From Shewanella pneumatophori (GTDB lineage: Bacteria; Pseudomonadota; Gammaproteobacteria; Enterobacterales; Shewanellaceae): a DNA stretch of 64,000 nt. Where the stretch lies: assembly GCF_023283895.1 (NCBI RefSeq), contig NZ_JAKILB010000006.1:1-64000 (forward strand), given 5' to 3'. Positions 1 to 7,686 of this stretch are shown piece after piece (the stretch's first letter is position 1; each line of letters begins with the position of its first letter). The translations under genes were made by a program, and so were the position numbers. A model generated the notes under the pieces. It had not been told where the DNA came from, ran no database searches, and worked only from the letters and a program-made list of their open reading frames with translations.

Positions 1-65
1 TCAATCTTAAATTCTGTTGAGTAAGTTGGTTGAGTCTTCATTACTTTTACACCGTTCCATATTAA

Positions 66-422
66 GGAGAGTTTACCTCATATCGGTGTACAGGTTTATT
101 AAGCCACAATAACTATAACGATGCACTTGCGATAGCTGAGGCTGCACAACGCCCCAATATGCGCTTTGTAGAACCAAAACCTATAGAACAACAAGATATT
201 CAGATACTGCACCGAATGAGAGAAAGACTAAACAAACAATCTACAGCACTGATTAATCAAGTTAGAGGGATGCTTGCAGAGTACGGCATTGTCATCACTA
301 AAGGAAAAGCGTCTTTTAGGTCAAAGCTACCTGACATTCTAGAAAATGCTGATAACGAATTAACAGCCAAAGGCCGAAATATTTTCTACCAACTGTACGA
401 AGAGTTTAATGATATTGTGTAA
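66..422 (+). pseudogene. IS110-family transposase remnant
   Basis: Reading in frame from just after the stop at 63-65 to the TAA at 420-422 gives about 118 residues that match the N-terminal (DEDD) half of IS110-family transposases. The recognisable blocks are NDALAIAEAAQRPNMRFVEP, then EQQDIQILHRMRERL and ALINQVRGMLAEYGI. The real 5' end is missing: upstream of residue SHNNYNDAL the sequence no longer looks like the family. The C-terminal Transposase_20 half is absent too. An ATG at 159 opens an 87-residue frame but lies inside the conserved block, so it is not a genuine start. This is a decayed insertion-sequence fragment with no expected activity. The next gene is another, unrelated transposase. 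Confidence 0.75.
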
Positions 423-453
423 TAACCACGACACCCAAAATTGTGCCTGCTCG

Positions 454-493
454 ACTCCTCTACTAGGCTTTAGTTAAGGCTGAATAGAGGAGT
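454..493 (+). promoter_or_regulatory. Inverted repeat enclosing the transposase ribosome-binding site
   Basis: ACTCCTCTA (454-462) and TAGAGGAGT (485-493) are perfect 9-bp inverted arms separated by 22 nt. The right arm contains the GAGGAG Shine-Dalgarno sequence of the gene starting at 499, so folding of the mRNA would hide the ribosome-binding site. It may damp transposase translation, or be a REP-like palindrome of the kind associated with RAYT transposases. Which of these applies is inference. Confidence 0.45.
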
Positions 494-498
494 GTGTT

Positions 499-1479
499 AT
501 GCCAACTCCAAGAAAGGCATTAGTGAGCTTAGAGGATACGCCGTTTTATCATTGCATCTCTCGCTGTGTTCGAAAGGCTTTTTTATGTGGTGTTGATAAG
601 CAAACAGGGCAATCCTATGAGCATAGGCGTGACTGGGTTGAACAACGGCTGTTGCAGCTTGCAAAGGTCTTCGCCATTGATATCTGTGCTTTTGCGGTAA
701 TGAGCAATCATTTGCATCTTGTGTTGCGGATAGATGAAGAATTAGCGAAGTCTTGGTCAGATATCGAGGTTGTTGCCCAGTGGCAAAAGTTGTTTAAAGG
801 CGACAGCTTGAATCATAGTTTTGTTAAAGGTCAGCCACTTGAATCCTATCAGCAAGCCATCGTCAATCAACGGGTAAAAGAGTATCGTATAAGGTTGATG
901 GACATCTCCTGGTTCATGCGTGCACTGAACGAACCCATAGCCCGAAAGGCTAATGCGGAGGATAAGTGCAAAGGTCGTTTTTGGGAGGGCAGGTTTAAGT
1001 CTCAAGCATTGCTAGATGAGGCTGCAGTTTTGGCCTGTATGGCCTATGTTGATTTGAACCCTATTCGAGCAAAGATGGCGGATTCACCAGAAACCTCAGA
1101 TTTTACGAGTATTCAATTACGTATCAAAGCAGCAATGAAGGGGAAGCAACCCGACTCGTTACTGCCTTTTGTGGGAAATGAGCAGCAAAACATGCCCAAA
1201 GGATTGATGTTTAATGCGAAAGATTACCTTCAACTGATAGATGATACAGGCCGTATTCAACGGCATGATAAAAGAGGGGCTATCAGCCTCTATTCAGAAC
1301 AATTGCTGCATCGCTTGAATATTCCTACAGAAAACTGGCTAAAAATGACTGCAGAATTCACAACAATCTTCAAAGGCCCTGTGGGCAACACGCAAGAGTT
1401 AACAGCTTATTGTGAACATCTTGAACGTAAACGACGACAAGGTGCTGCCAATTGTCACCGCTGGCTAGATTGTAGCTAA
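499..1479 (+). CDS. HUH/Y1 single-strand transposase, IS200-like/RAYT family
   Basis: Predicted 326-aa Y1 transposase. The HUH metal-binding motif is HLH at residues 71-73 (context VMSNHLHLVLR). The likely catalytic tyrosine is Tyr183 in MAYVDLNPIRA, which lines up with the DYIYINPVK tyrosine of E. coli RayT. The RFWEGRFKSQ block just before it is also typical. Such enzymes nick and join single-stranded DNA; RAYT members are linked to REP palindromes, while IS200 members move their own element. The protein is longer than the roughly 165-aa E. coli RayT because of a central insertion and a C-terminal extension of over 100 residues. The GAGGAG RBS six bases upstream supports the ATG at 499. The frame looks intact. 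I saw no IS ends, so a domesticated RAYT is as likely as an active element. Confidence 0.85.
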   Translation: MPTPRKALVSLEDTPFYHCISRCVRKAFLCGVDKQTGQSYEHRRDWVEQRLLQLAKVFAIDICAFAVMSNHLHLVLRIDEELAKSWSDIEVVAQWQKLFKGDSLNHSFVKGQPLESYQQAIVNQRVKEYRIRLMDISWFMRALNEPIARKANAEDKCKGRFWEGRFKSQALLDEAAVLACMAYVDLNPIRAKMADSPETSDFTSIQLRIKAAMKGKQPDSLLPFVGNEQQNMPKGLMFNAKDYLQLIDDTGRIQRHDKRGAISLYSEQLLHRLNIPTENWLKMTAEFTTIFKGPVGNTQELTAYCEHLERKRRQGAANCHRWLDCS

Positions 1480-1510
1480 TCTACTTACACTCTCCCTCAC
1501 TTTTCCATTA

Positions 1511-1531
1511 CCAAACAGATGTTTGGCTTTT
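1511..1531 (+). terminator. Short hairpin with T run
   Basis: CCAAAC, loop AGAT, GTTTGG, followed by CTTTT, about 30 nt after the transposase stop. The stem is short (6 bp), so this is a weak intrinsic terminator candidate. The rest of 1480-1767 shows no gene. Confidence 0.35.
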
Positions 1532-1767
1532 CTGCTGTATGAAATTCCCTTTAGTTACCGATAGTTTCCTCGTCAAGCATGTTCTGCTCGTGATAGCGTA
1601 GCTTGTGATGCAAGCATTAGGTGGTTTAGATGAGGTGGAAAGGAGCAAGTGCATTGTTTAGTTCAACTTAGCGGTGAAGCAAATAATTCTGGATGTCTAA
1701 GTTAATTTTCTTTGATGCTTTGAGTTAGCAGTTTATAGCTTACCCTTGATAAAACGGATATATAAAT

Positions 1768-2211
1768 ATGGATATTATTAAAGCCGCCCTAGCCGATGTA
1801 GCCTTGGTAGCCCCCTTGTTTGACGCATACCGAGTTTTTTATGGTCAAGCGAGTAACTTAGCATTGGCTGAGGAGTTTATTGCAGAGCGCCTAGCAAATA
1901 ACGAGTCGGTGATTTTGCTTGCAGTTGATAACAGCGGCAACGCTTTAGGCTTTACTCAGCTTTATCCTAGCTTTTCATCTGTGTCGGCTGCGAGAATTTG
2001 GGTACTCAATGATCTGTTTGTTAGCGCTAATGCCCGTCGCCAAGGTGTGGCGACACAGCTGATGCATGCTGCCAAGGAGCTTGGCATTAAAACTGGAGTT
2101 AAGGGCTTAGCGTTAGAAACTGGGGTAAACAATGTAAATGCGCAAAGACTTTATGAGTCTTTAGGTTATGTTAAAGAGTCCGGCAGTTACCATTACTTCC
2201 TAAATCTATAG
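1768..2211 (+). CDS. GNAT-family N-acetyltransferase
   Basis: A 147-aa single-domain GNAT protein that would transfer an acetyl group from acetyl-CoA to an amine; the substrate is unknown. Motif A, the acetyl-CoA pyrophosphate loop, is seen around residues 90-105 as ARRQGVATQLMHAA, matching the R/Q-x-x-G-x-G/A pattern. It is preceded by a beta-4 strand with WVLNDLFVSA. Motif B is seen near the C-terminus as ETGVNNVNAQRLYESLGY. The length is normal for the family. The gene stands alone, flanked by AT-rich spacers with no operon partner, so its context does not suggest a substrate. Confidence 0.85.
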   Translation: MDIIKAALADVALVAPLFDAYRVFYGQASNLALAEEFIAERLANNESVILLAVDNSGNALGFTQLYPSFSSVSAARIWVLNDLFVSANARRQGVATQLMHAAKELGIKTGVKGLALETGVNNVNAQRLYESLGYVKESGSYHYFLNL

Positions 2212-2378
2212 CTGTAATTAATCGCTGATAAACGCCTATAGAATATAGTGAGTAAATTGTTCTGAGTTATACGAATTGTGAATACTTAAATTGTATTTCT
2301 TGTTTACGTTTTTAGGTGCAGTTGTAATAATTCTGCGCGATGTGCATGAAGCACTCATAATATAAACAGGGAATAATA

Positions 2379-2876
2379 ATGAAGTTTAATATAAATTTAC
2401 TATTTGTAGGGCTAGTTTTTTCTACATGTGCTTACTCTGAATCGCAAGCGAATAGTAATGTTGTCGCAATCACTTCAAGTAATTCAAATTCAATTGAAAC
2501 CACAGCGGATACCAGCTTTTCACTAGGTGTAGGATATCAATATGGTGGAGTGTTAGGTGTTCGATACAATTATCAAAACCAGAACCATGTTTTCTTAGCT
2601 TCTTTAGGTCTAGTTGGTGGGGCTTTAGGATATCAATATGCATTTAGTGAGCAAAAACATTTGGTTGGACTTAGTGTAGGAAGTGAAGTCCTTACCAGTG
2701 AAGATGGCTTTGCAGTGCTGACATATGAGTATTATCCAGAAGGTTTTACTGATGGTGGTTGGCAATTTGGTGTCAGTGGCGGTGTTAGAAGGGAGGATGA
2801 CGGCGGTTCTTTCGGGAATGTGGGAAAAACGGCTACCGAGCCTACCGGCATGATTTCACTGGGCTACAAGTTTTAA
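2379..2876 (+). CDS. Small secreted or outer-membrane-like protein, function unknown
   Basis: I do not recognise this 165-aa protein. Residues 1-21 form a Sec signal peptide (MKFNINLLFVGLVFSTCAYS, cleavage near YSES). After a Ser/Asn/Thr-rich linker, the mature part alternates Gly and aromatic residues (GVGYQYGGVLGVRYNY, LGGALGYQYAF-like segments). It ends in GYKF with a terminal Phe, the usual signature of a small outer-membrane beta-barrel strand. A GGGAAT sequence seven bases upstream serves as RBS. The spacer upstream is very AT-rich. A soluble periplasmic beta protein is an alternative. Confidence 0.6.
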   Translation: MKFNINLLFVGLVFSTCAYSESQANSNVVAITSSNSNSIETTADTSFSLGVGYQYGGVLGVRYNYQNQNHVFLASLGLVGGALGYQYAFSEQKHLVGLSVGSEVLTSEDGFAVLTYEYYPEGFTDGGWQFGVSGGVRREDDGGSFGNVGKTATEPTGMISLGYKF

Positions 2877-2931
2877 AAGCTGCATATTCTCGGCCAATCT
2901 TTTATAAACAGCCTATTACTAAGGAAAGTAA

Positions 2932-3111
2932 ATGAGCAAGCAAGTTGAGCTTAAGCTAACCGAAGATGAAGCTTGGGTGCTTTTTGAGTTTGTTCGTCGA
3001 TTTAGTGATAGTGACAAGCTCGATATTGAAGATCAAGCCGAGCAGCGTGCACTTTGGAATTTGTGCTGTACCTTTGGAACAACATTTCATTTAGCGGCTA
3101 GCATGCGTTAA
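2932..3111 (+). CDS. Conserved-looking small acidic protein (59 aa)
   Basis: ATG at 2932 to TAA at 3109-3111, with AAGGAAAG placed as a ribosome-binding site just upstream. The 59-aa product begins MSKQVELKLTEDEAWVLFEF, carries no signal or membrane segment and is rich in Asp/Glu (EDQAEQRALWNLCC in the centre). Sequences of this type recur as small hypothetical proteins in Shewanella, from memory. A convergent terminator follows directly. The function is unknown. The good RBS, strong codon bias and clean stop make it more likely real than chance. Confidence 0.7.
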   Translation: MSKQVELKLTEDEAWVLFEFVRRFSDSDKLDIEDQAEQRALWNLCCTFGTTFHLAASMR

Positions 3112-3120
3112 TAAAAGTTC

Positions 3121-3152
3121 CATCTCTCAGTGCCGCACAGGACTGAGAGATG
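3121..3152. terminator. Convergent (bidirectional) terminator hairpin
   Basis: CATCTCTCAGT (3121-3131) and ACTGAGAGATG (3142-3152) are perfect 11-bp arms with a 10-nt loop. They lie between the plus-strand small gene ending at 3111 and the minus-strand gene ending at 3168. The minus-strand side runs into a moderately T-rich stretch. Confidence 0.6.
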
Positions 3153-3167
3153 AACTTTAGCGATACA

Positions 3168-4442
3168 TCATCGAAAATTGTTGTCGCTGAGCCGCATGAG
3201 TTGCTCTAAAGCTTCGAGTAAATGATTTAACTTTTTCAATTCACTGCGACCAGCTAGCTCTTCGGCAAACTCTGTAGGGCTCGCTAATCCGTATTGGCGC
3301 CTAAGAGTGAGTAAATCATCATCGTCAATGGCTAGGCAGCACTGGCCGTTGGCGTTCACCTCAAATACTAAACGGCGATATGCCCCTTCTAACTCAAGAA
3401 ACTTCTCTACCGTTGCAGGTTTTAGCAATTTAGCGGCTTGCATTTTATGTTGGCAAACCACTTTATAACTTTGGTTAAAGGCGTTGGATGCATCGGTATA
3501 TTTGTTGCCTTTTATGGCGGGTATACCGTCAGCATCAAGCGCAACGCTTTTCACATAAGGGAAATCAAATAATAGTCCGTAGCGATGATAATGGTCGTAC
3601 ACTGTAGTCCTTGTGGTTTTACCATTGGCGTCGGTATCAGTTTGTCTGCGTTTTATCACGTAATGAAAGTGGTACAGATTAAACTGAAAACTGTGTGCTT
3701 TACCTTGATATTGTCCTTCGTAAAAGGCATCGATAGTTCGGCGGTGATTGCCTCGGTGAAACTCTTTGAACTGAGCTTCTAGTGCTTTTGATTTAGCTTC
3801 TGGGATTATATTGACCTGAGTTAAATTGTTGTCGTGTAGTATGTCTAAATGGTAGATACGATCAGACAAAGGCTCGCGCCAATGTTTGCGCATACGTAAC
3901 CAGACCCACAGAATAGGAACAATAACACCAGCTAATAGCGCTAGGTTAATCGGGATTTTAATTTGCCCATTTAGGCTAATGAGTTGAATGAGCTTTTCAA
4001 ATACGAACCAATAAGCCAAATGCCATTGAGGAAAAATATTTGCTACAAGCAAGGGACAGGCGGCAATGGCTGACATTCTAAGCCAAGGGCGGCTTATGGA
4101 GCGAAACAGTGGTATGCGTTTACCTTGGCGTTCGAGATAAGTGACTAATAAGGGAGCGGAGATTGTCGGTAGCCAATAGACAGAGCTCTCAATAACATCA
4201 AACACTAAATGAACAAGACTGCTGGTAAATTGCGGGTAGACATAATTAACCAAAATACCATAGCTGCTAAATGCAAGCAGTAACCACATTAGTATACTAG
4301 GTAGCTTGTCATTGTAATCAAGTGGGCCGGGATGATGCTTAACGGATTCAACAATTTCAATCAGTTGTGCCTCGGTGGTGGCGGCCTCAACATTTGCTTT
4401 TATTTGCTCAATATTGGCTTTCACCCGTTTATTGTGGTTCAT
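3168..4442 (-). CDS. Multi-pass inner-membrane protein, function unknown
   Basis: A 424-aa protein I cannot assign. The first 45 residues are polar and helical. Hydrophobic segments follow at about residues 50-75, 85-105, 122-145 and 165-182 (the last reads LALLAGVIVPILWVWLRM). The rest, residues 190-424, is a soluble domain. It contains a basic stretch with RRQTDTDANGKTTRTTVYDHYHRYG, here cited by position about 265-290, and an acidic patch CLAIDDDDLLTLRRQYG. The C-terminus ends in a leucine-rich helix (LNHLLEALEQLMRL). AAGGA precedes the ATG at 4442. A terminator separates it from the upstream minus-strand genes, so it probably has its own promoter. Confidence 0.7.
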   Translation of the reverse strand: MNHNKRVKANIEQIKANVEAATTEAQLIEIVESVKHHPGPLDYNDKLPSILMWLLLAFSSYGILVNYVYPQFTSSLVHLVFDVIESSVYWLPTISAPLLVTYLERQGKRIPLFRSISRPWLRMSAIAACPLLVANIFPQWHLAYWFVFEKLIQLISLNGQIKIPINLALLAGVIVPILWVWLRMRKHWREPLSDRIYHLDILHDNNLTQVNIIPEAKSKALEAQFKEFHRGNHRRTIDAFYEGQYQGKAHSFQFNLYHFHYVIKRRQTDTDANGKTTRTTVYDHYHRYGLLFDFPYVKSVALDADGIPAIKGNKYTDASNAFNQSYKVVCQHKMQAAKLLKPATVEKFLELEGAYRRLVFEVNANGQCCLAIDDDDLLTLRRQYGLASPTEFAEELAGRSELKKLNHLLEALEQLMRLSDNNFR

Positions 4443-4479
4443 TTTATTCCTTCTAGTCGCGCTGTTGTGCGAACAGAGT

Positions 4480-4504
4480 AAAACGCCTATCTGTAGGCGT
4501 TTTT
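4480..4504. terminator. Intrinsic terminator, bidirectional
   Basis: AAAACGCCTA, loop TCTG, TAGGCGTTTTT. The stem has T runs on both strands. It lies downstream of the minus-strand gene ending at 4542 and upstream of the gene starting at 4442. Confidence 0.75.
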
Positions 4505-4541
4505 ACTTAATAATTATGCTGAGTGATTAAAATATGCTGAT

Positions 4542-5483
4542 TTAAGGTTTCCACCATCGCTCGCTGTGTTGCCAATCTCTTTTATCACTAAGTCCAGACT
4601 CTAGAATGTAATAACGTTCACCATTAAACCGCAAACGAGTAACGGTTGTACGGCTTTGGCTACTATCTGTGCGTTTGGGCAAAGCACCTGACAGCTTAGT
4701 TTTAGTGAGCAATTTTAGGTCGGCAAAGCCTTTGTATTGTTTGGGCTCAATATGCAGTGCACCTTTGCCGCTCTCCACGATATAGCGCTTTGTCAAACCC
4801 GCTTTATCGTTAGTTTCACTTTTAATGACCTCAGGTGTTCTGGCAACATGGTAGCCACTTGGCTCGTTTTTCCAGATTTTCCAATAGTACAGGGGCAGTC
4901 TTTCTAACACGGGGATTAAAAAGCGCCCTTGATGAACAAATAAATTCAAATAATCAGATTTATACTCATTTGCGCCCTCAGGGTGTTGTTGCGCTTGTAC
5001 TCGTACCCCGAGTGCGCGGGTATCACTGTTGAGCTTGTAGTTAGCTGTATCAATCCAAAGGGGCGCTGGCGAATTTGGATCTTTGTTATCTGGCGTGTCA
5101 GCAACAATGGTTAATCCAGGTCGCTCATATAAACTACCAGTATGACGAGCGATAACCTCATGAGTCTGAGTGTCCATAATGACGGTACGCAGGGTGTAAC
5201 GCCTTTCACCTGCATAGCTTCCGCCTGTCCATTGCAAGTATGCACCCATGGTGAACTGTTCTTGGTGTGGCAGTTGCTTACATACAGCTGCGCTGAACCC
5301 TCGAACATCACCACTGTCATTTTCCATTGCTTCAAGGGCATCTATGCTGCACTCCTGCTTGGCATGGCTTGTTGGCGAGAAGGCTAACGTGCAAGTCAAA
5401 AGCGCGCAAGTCAAAAGGCTGCTGTTAAATAGCGCGGTTAATCTGCAGCAAAATGGGCTGGTTTTAGGCTTGTTAGTTAGCAT
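4542..5483 (-). CDS. Secreted protein of unknown family (paralog 2 of a tandem pair)
   Basis: A 313-aa protein with a long Sec signal (hydrophobic LLTCALLTCTLAF, cleavage near SHA-KQ at about residue 41). I do not recognise the family. It is a diverged paralog of the gene just upstream. Shared landmarks in the same order are RHTGSLYERPGLTIV versus RYTGIIHESSNIKV, LNLFVHQGRFLIPVLERLPL versus MTLFVQQGDKLRPVLKHLPL, FADLKLLTK versus YHDLKLITQ, and RLRFNGERYYI versus ELKYDGKRYPV. A GGAG RBS sits inside the 3' end of the upstream gene, and the two frames overlap by 11 nt, implying translational coupling. It is probably periplasmic and beta-rich. No catalytic motif is visible. Confidence 0.7.
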   Translation of the reverse strand: MLTNKPKTSPFCCRLTALFNSSLLTCALLTCTLAFSPTSHAKQECSIDALEAMENDSGDVRGFSAAVCKQLPHQEQFTMGAYLQWTGGSYAGERRYTLRTVIMDTQTHEVIARHTGSLYERPGLTIVADTPDNKDPNSPAPLWIDTANYKLNSDTRALGVRVQAQQHPEGANEYKSDYLNLFVHQGRFLIPVLERLPLYYWKIWKNEPSGYHVARTPEVIKSETNDKAGLTKRYIVESGKGALHIEPKQYKGFADLKLLTKTKLSGALPKRTDSSQSRTTVTRLRFNGERYYILESGLSDKRDWQHSERWWKP

Positions 5484-6453
5484 CTTGGCTCTCCGGTTGA
5501 TTGCTGTTTGGCACTATTTTCGACGCGCTCTCATCGTCGCTTTCACTTAAAAAATTGACGCCAGTTTGGTTTATTTGCCAAAACTCTGGGGAGGGTAATT
5601 GCTCGGTGATAACCGGGTAACGCTTGCCATCATATTTAAGCTCGCTGCTAAAATTGATTGGCTCTACTTGATCGTATTCGCCATCGGTACGGTATTGCTG
5701 ACCTTGGGTTATTAACTTTAAATCATGGTAGCCATGGCTAGTTGTTGGTAATACCTCAACTTCACCTTCAACACCATAGTGCAGGTATACGCCACCGTTA
5801 CTTCCGGCGAGATCTGTGCCTTCAATTTCGTAATCCAGTGGTAGGTGTTTCAGCACTGGGCGTAACTTATCACCTTGTTGTACAAACAAGGTCATAAAGC
5901 GGTTGGTTTTAAAGACTTGATAGTCGCCATGTTGCTGGCTTTGTGGTGAGTTGTCGTAGTTGACGAGGTCGAGTATTAAACCCAATGCAGGGGTATTGTC
6001 GTTTAAAGCGTATTCGCGGTGGACGATACTATTCGTGTCAGAATGCACCTTAATGTTGCTACTTTCATGAATGATCCCGGTATAGCGTGCTTCAACTTTA
6101 TTACTATAGCGGTTAACGAGGATTACTCGCCATAGATAGCTTGTGTAGTTATGCTCGATTTCTTTGTAGGGTTGGAAATAAGAGAGTAACGCTTGCTCTT
6201 TATTATGTGGCAACACCCAGCACACTGGATAGTATGTTGCCGAGCTATTACCGTGCTTTCTGCTGAGGAGTGCGGAATCAAAATCGATCACGCTGTTTAA
6301 TTGATTCAATCCACAATCTTGTTGTTGACCTTTTTGTTGCTCATATAACGCTTGTTCAAGCGTGTCTTTTTTTAAGCTGCCGAGTGCGTAGCTATTGGTG
6401 CTACAGAGAGTAGCCAATAGTAATGCGGTAAAAATAATTAATGGTTTATTCAT
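5473..6453 (-). CDS. Secreted protein of unknown family (paralog 1 of a tandem pair)
   Basis: A 326-aa protein with a signal peptide (MNKPLIIFTALLLATLCSTNSYA, cleavage near residue 23). It is a diverged paralog of the overlapping downstream gene, as listed there. Mature-region landmarks are YTSYLWRVILVNRYSNKVEA at about residue 105, FMTLFVQQGDKLRPVLKHLP at about 190, and a C-terminal Ser/Asp/Gln-rich tail from about residue 300. It sits between a lipoprotein gene (30 nt upstream) and its paralog (11-nt overlap), so all three probably form one transcript. No RBS is obvious. No enzyme signature is seen; a role at the cell envelope is inferred only from the export signals. Confidence 0.7.
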   Translation of the reverse strand: MNKPLIIFTALLLATLCSTNSYALGSLKKDTLEQALYEQQKGQQQDCGLNQLNSVIDFDSALLSRKHGNSSATYYPVCWVLPHNKEQALLSYFQPYKEIEHNYTSYLWRVILVNRYSNKVEARYTGIIHESSNIKVHSDTNSIVHREYALNDNTPALGLILDLVNYDNSPQSQQHGDYQVFKTNRFMTLFVQQGDKLRPVLKHLPLDYEIEGTDLAGSNGGVYLHYGVEGEVEVLPTTSHGYHDLKLITQGQQYRTDGEYDQVEPINFSSELKYDGKRYPVITEQLPSPEFWQINQTGVNFLSESDDESASKIVPNSNQPESQDAN

Positions 6454-6483
6454 AAGGTCGATTAGTTTGTTCTGGTGATTTTA

Positions 6484-7350
6484 TTAATTAGCAAGGGCGC
6501 GATAAATCGAGGTTTTATAACCTCTAACTTGCACGCCTTTACGTAGCGGGATAGCGTATTGCGGCAGCGGTCGATTGCTGTAGTCAATATATTGCGGCGT
6601 AGCGTAATAGAACACGCCGCGATATTGCGCCGGTAAATCCGTTTGTTGCAGTAGATCATATTTAAGGTTATAGCTGCTGATAGGTAATGGCTTACCGCTA
6701 TTGCTAACCACTTCACCCATTTTGTCGGCAAGGGCTTTCGTGGATCGATGTGCGCCTGCATCTTCTACCCAATTAGCGACTAACTTGCCGGCTGCATTGT
6801 GCTTGAGCGGCATTAAAATAGTGTCTTTAATCACTGGGATGGTTTTGACTTGCGCTAATTTCATTTGATAAAGCTCAAGCTGCAGGGCTTTGTTTTTTGA
6901 AACTTTATCTATGTGCGGTGCATTGATGCCATAAACCATGTGGTCACAGGTTGTTTCGTCATAGCCTTGGTTGCTGCATACAGCGCCCCAGTCAGGCATA
7001 GTGATTTCAATCAGTGCAGCACCGTAGACCGCATGACTTGCACTCGATTTTGTGTCTGCCGCCTCAAAATAGCTACCGAGTATGTTGTAATCAACACTTC
7101 TGCGGCTTGCTAACCAACGCTTGTTAAACGAGTCACTACGTTTACCCTCACAGAGCAGTAAAGGGAAGGGGATACGGTTGCCTGCCTGTGCCGCTTGATA
7201 CATGGCTTTGCGTTCACTCTCATCAAACTGACAACTACCTAAGTCGGTCATTAAGGTTTGTATTTGCGGATTGTTGTTTGATAGCAGCGAACAGCCCGGT
7301 AGTAAGCTTACGGCTATTGTAAGCGCCAATGTGCGCAGCGGCATTAACAT
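6484..7350 (-). CDS. Predicted lipoprotein, first gene of the unknown envelope operon
   Basis: A 288-aa lipoprotein. The first 20 residues are a type II signal ending in the lipobox LLPGC, so Cys20 would be lipidated. The mature part has no motif I recognise. It contains paired cysteines (SNQGYDETTCDHMVYG and the early GSCQF/LLCEGK) that could form disulfides. Near the end, Tyr/Pro-rich stretches (YYATPQYIDYSNRPLPQYAI) are seen. It is followed after 30 nt by the two secreted paralogs on the same strand, so it is likely the promoter-proximal gene of a three-gene operon. The start could be the ATG at 7350 or the third codon; the lipobox distance fits both. Confidence 0.7.
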   Translation of the reverse strand: MLMPLRTLALTIAVSLLPGCSLLSNNNPQIQTLMTDLGSCQFDESERKAMYQAAQAGNRIPFPLLLCEGKRSDSFNKRWLASRRSVDYNILGSYFEAADTKSSASHAVYGAALIEITMPDWGAVCSNQGYDETTCDHMVYGINAPHIDKVSKNKALQLELYQMKLAQVKTIPVIKDTILMPLKHNAAGKLVANWVEDAGAHRSTKALADKMGEVVSNSGKPLPISSYNLKYDLLQQTDLPAQYRGVFYYATPQYIDYSNRPLPQYAIPLRKGVQVRGYKTSIYRALAN

Positions 7351-7686
7351 TGAAAACTCACTTGGGGGGAGGCTTGCTGCATATGCTCTAAGCGAGCTGC
7401 AGTTATTAGCGTTGTGCTCATAAGTGTGTCCTTACTACGGCATTAAGCCAAGGTGCATGCTTGTTAATATTACAAGAGGTGTGACGACAATAGATAACGC
7501 CGACTATTGATATAACCTCAGAATAATATTGAACTTTGTTGATTGATATTCGGGGGATTGTATGGATAATTCGTTGCAAATAAAACAGCTAGACGTTAAA
7601 AGCTTGAAGTTGCTATAGATTAACGCTGTTAACTAATCTGAACACGTTAACCTTGCCCTTATTTGCTAAATCTTAAGTGAGTCCCT
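7351..7686. other. Divergent intergenic region, 336 nt
   Basis: Lies between the minus-strand lipoprotein gene (start 7350) and the plus-strand 694-aa gene (start 7687), so promoters for both directions should be here. It is AT-rich. I could not place a convincing -35/-10 pair or a known operator, and saw no small gene with an RBS. Confidence 0.5.

Noticed and set aside
1..65. Left end of an intact IS110 element
   Set aside because: No conserved end, no full transposase; only a remnant is supported.
757..1005. Minus-strand open frame opposite the transposase, and similar antisense frames elsewhere (for example 12083-12265 and 13665-13856)
   Set aside because: They lie opposite well-supported genes, lack RBS and motifs, and read as shadow frames.
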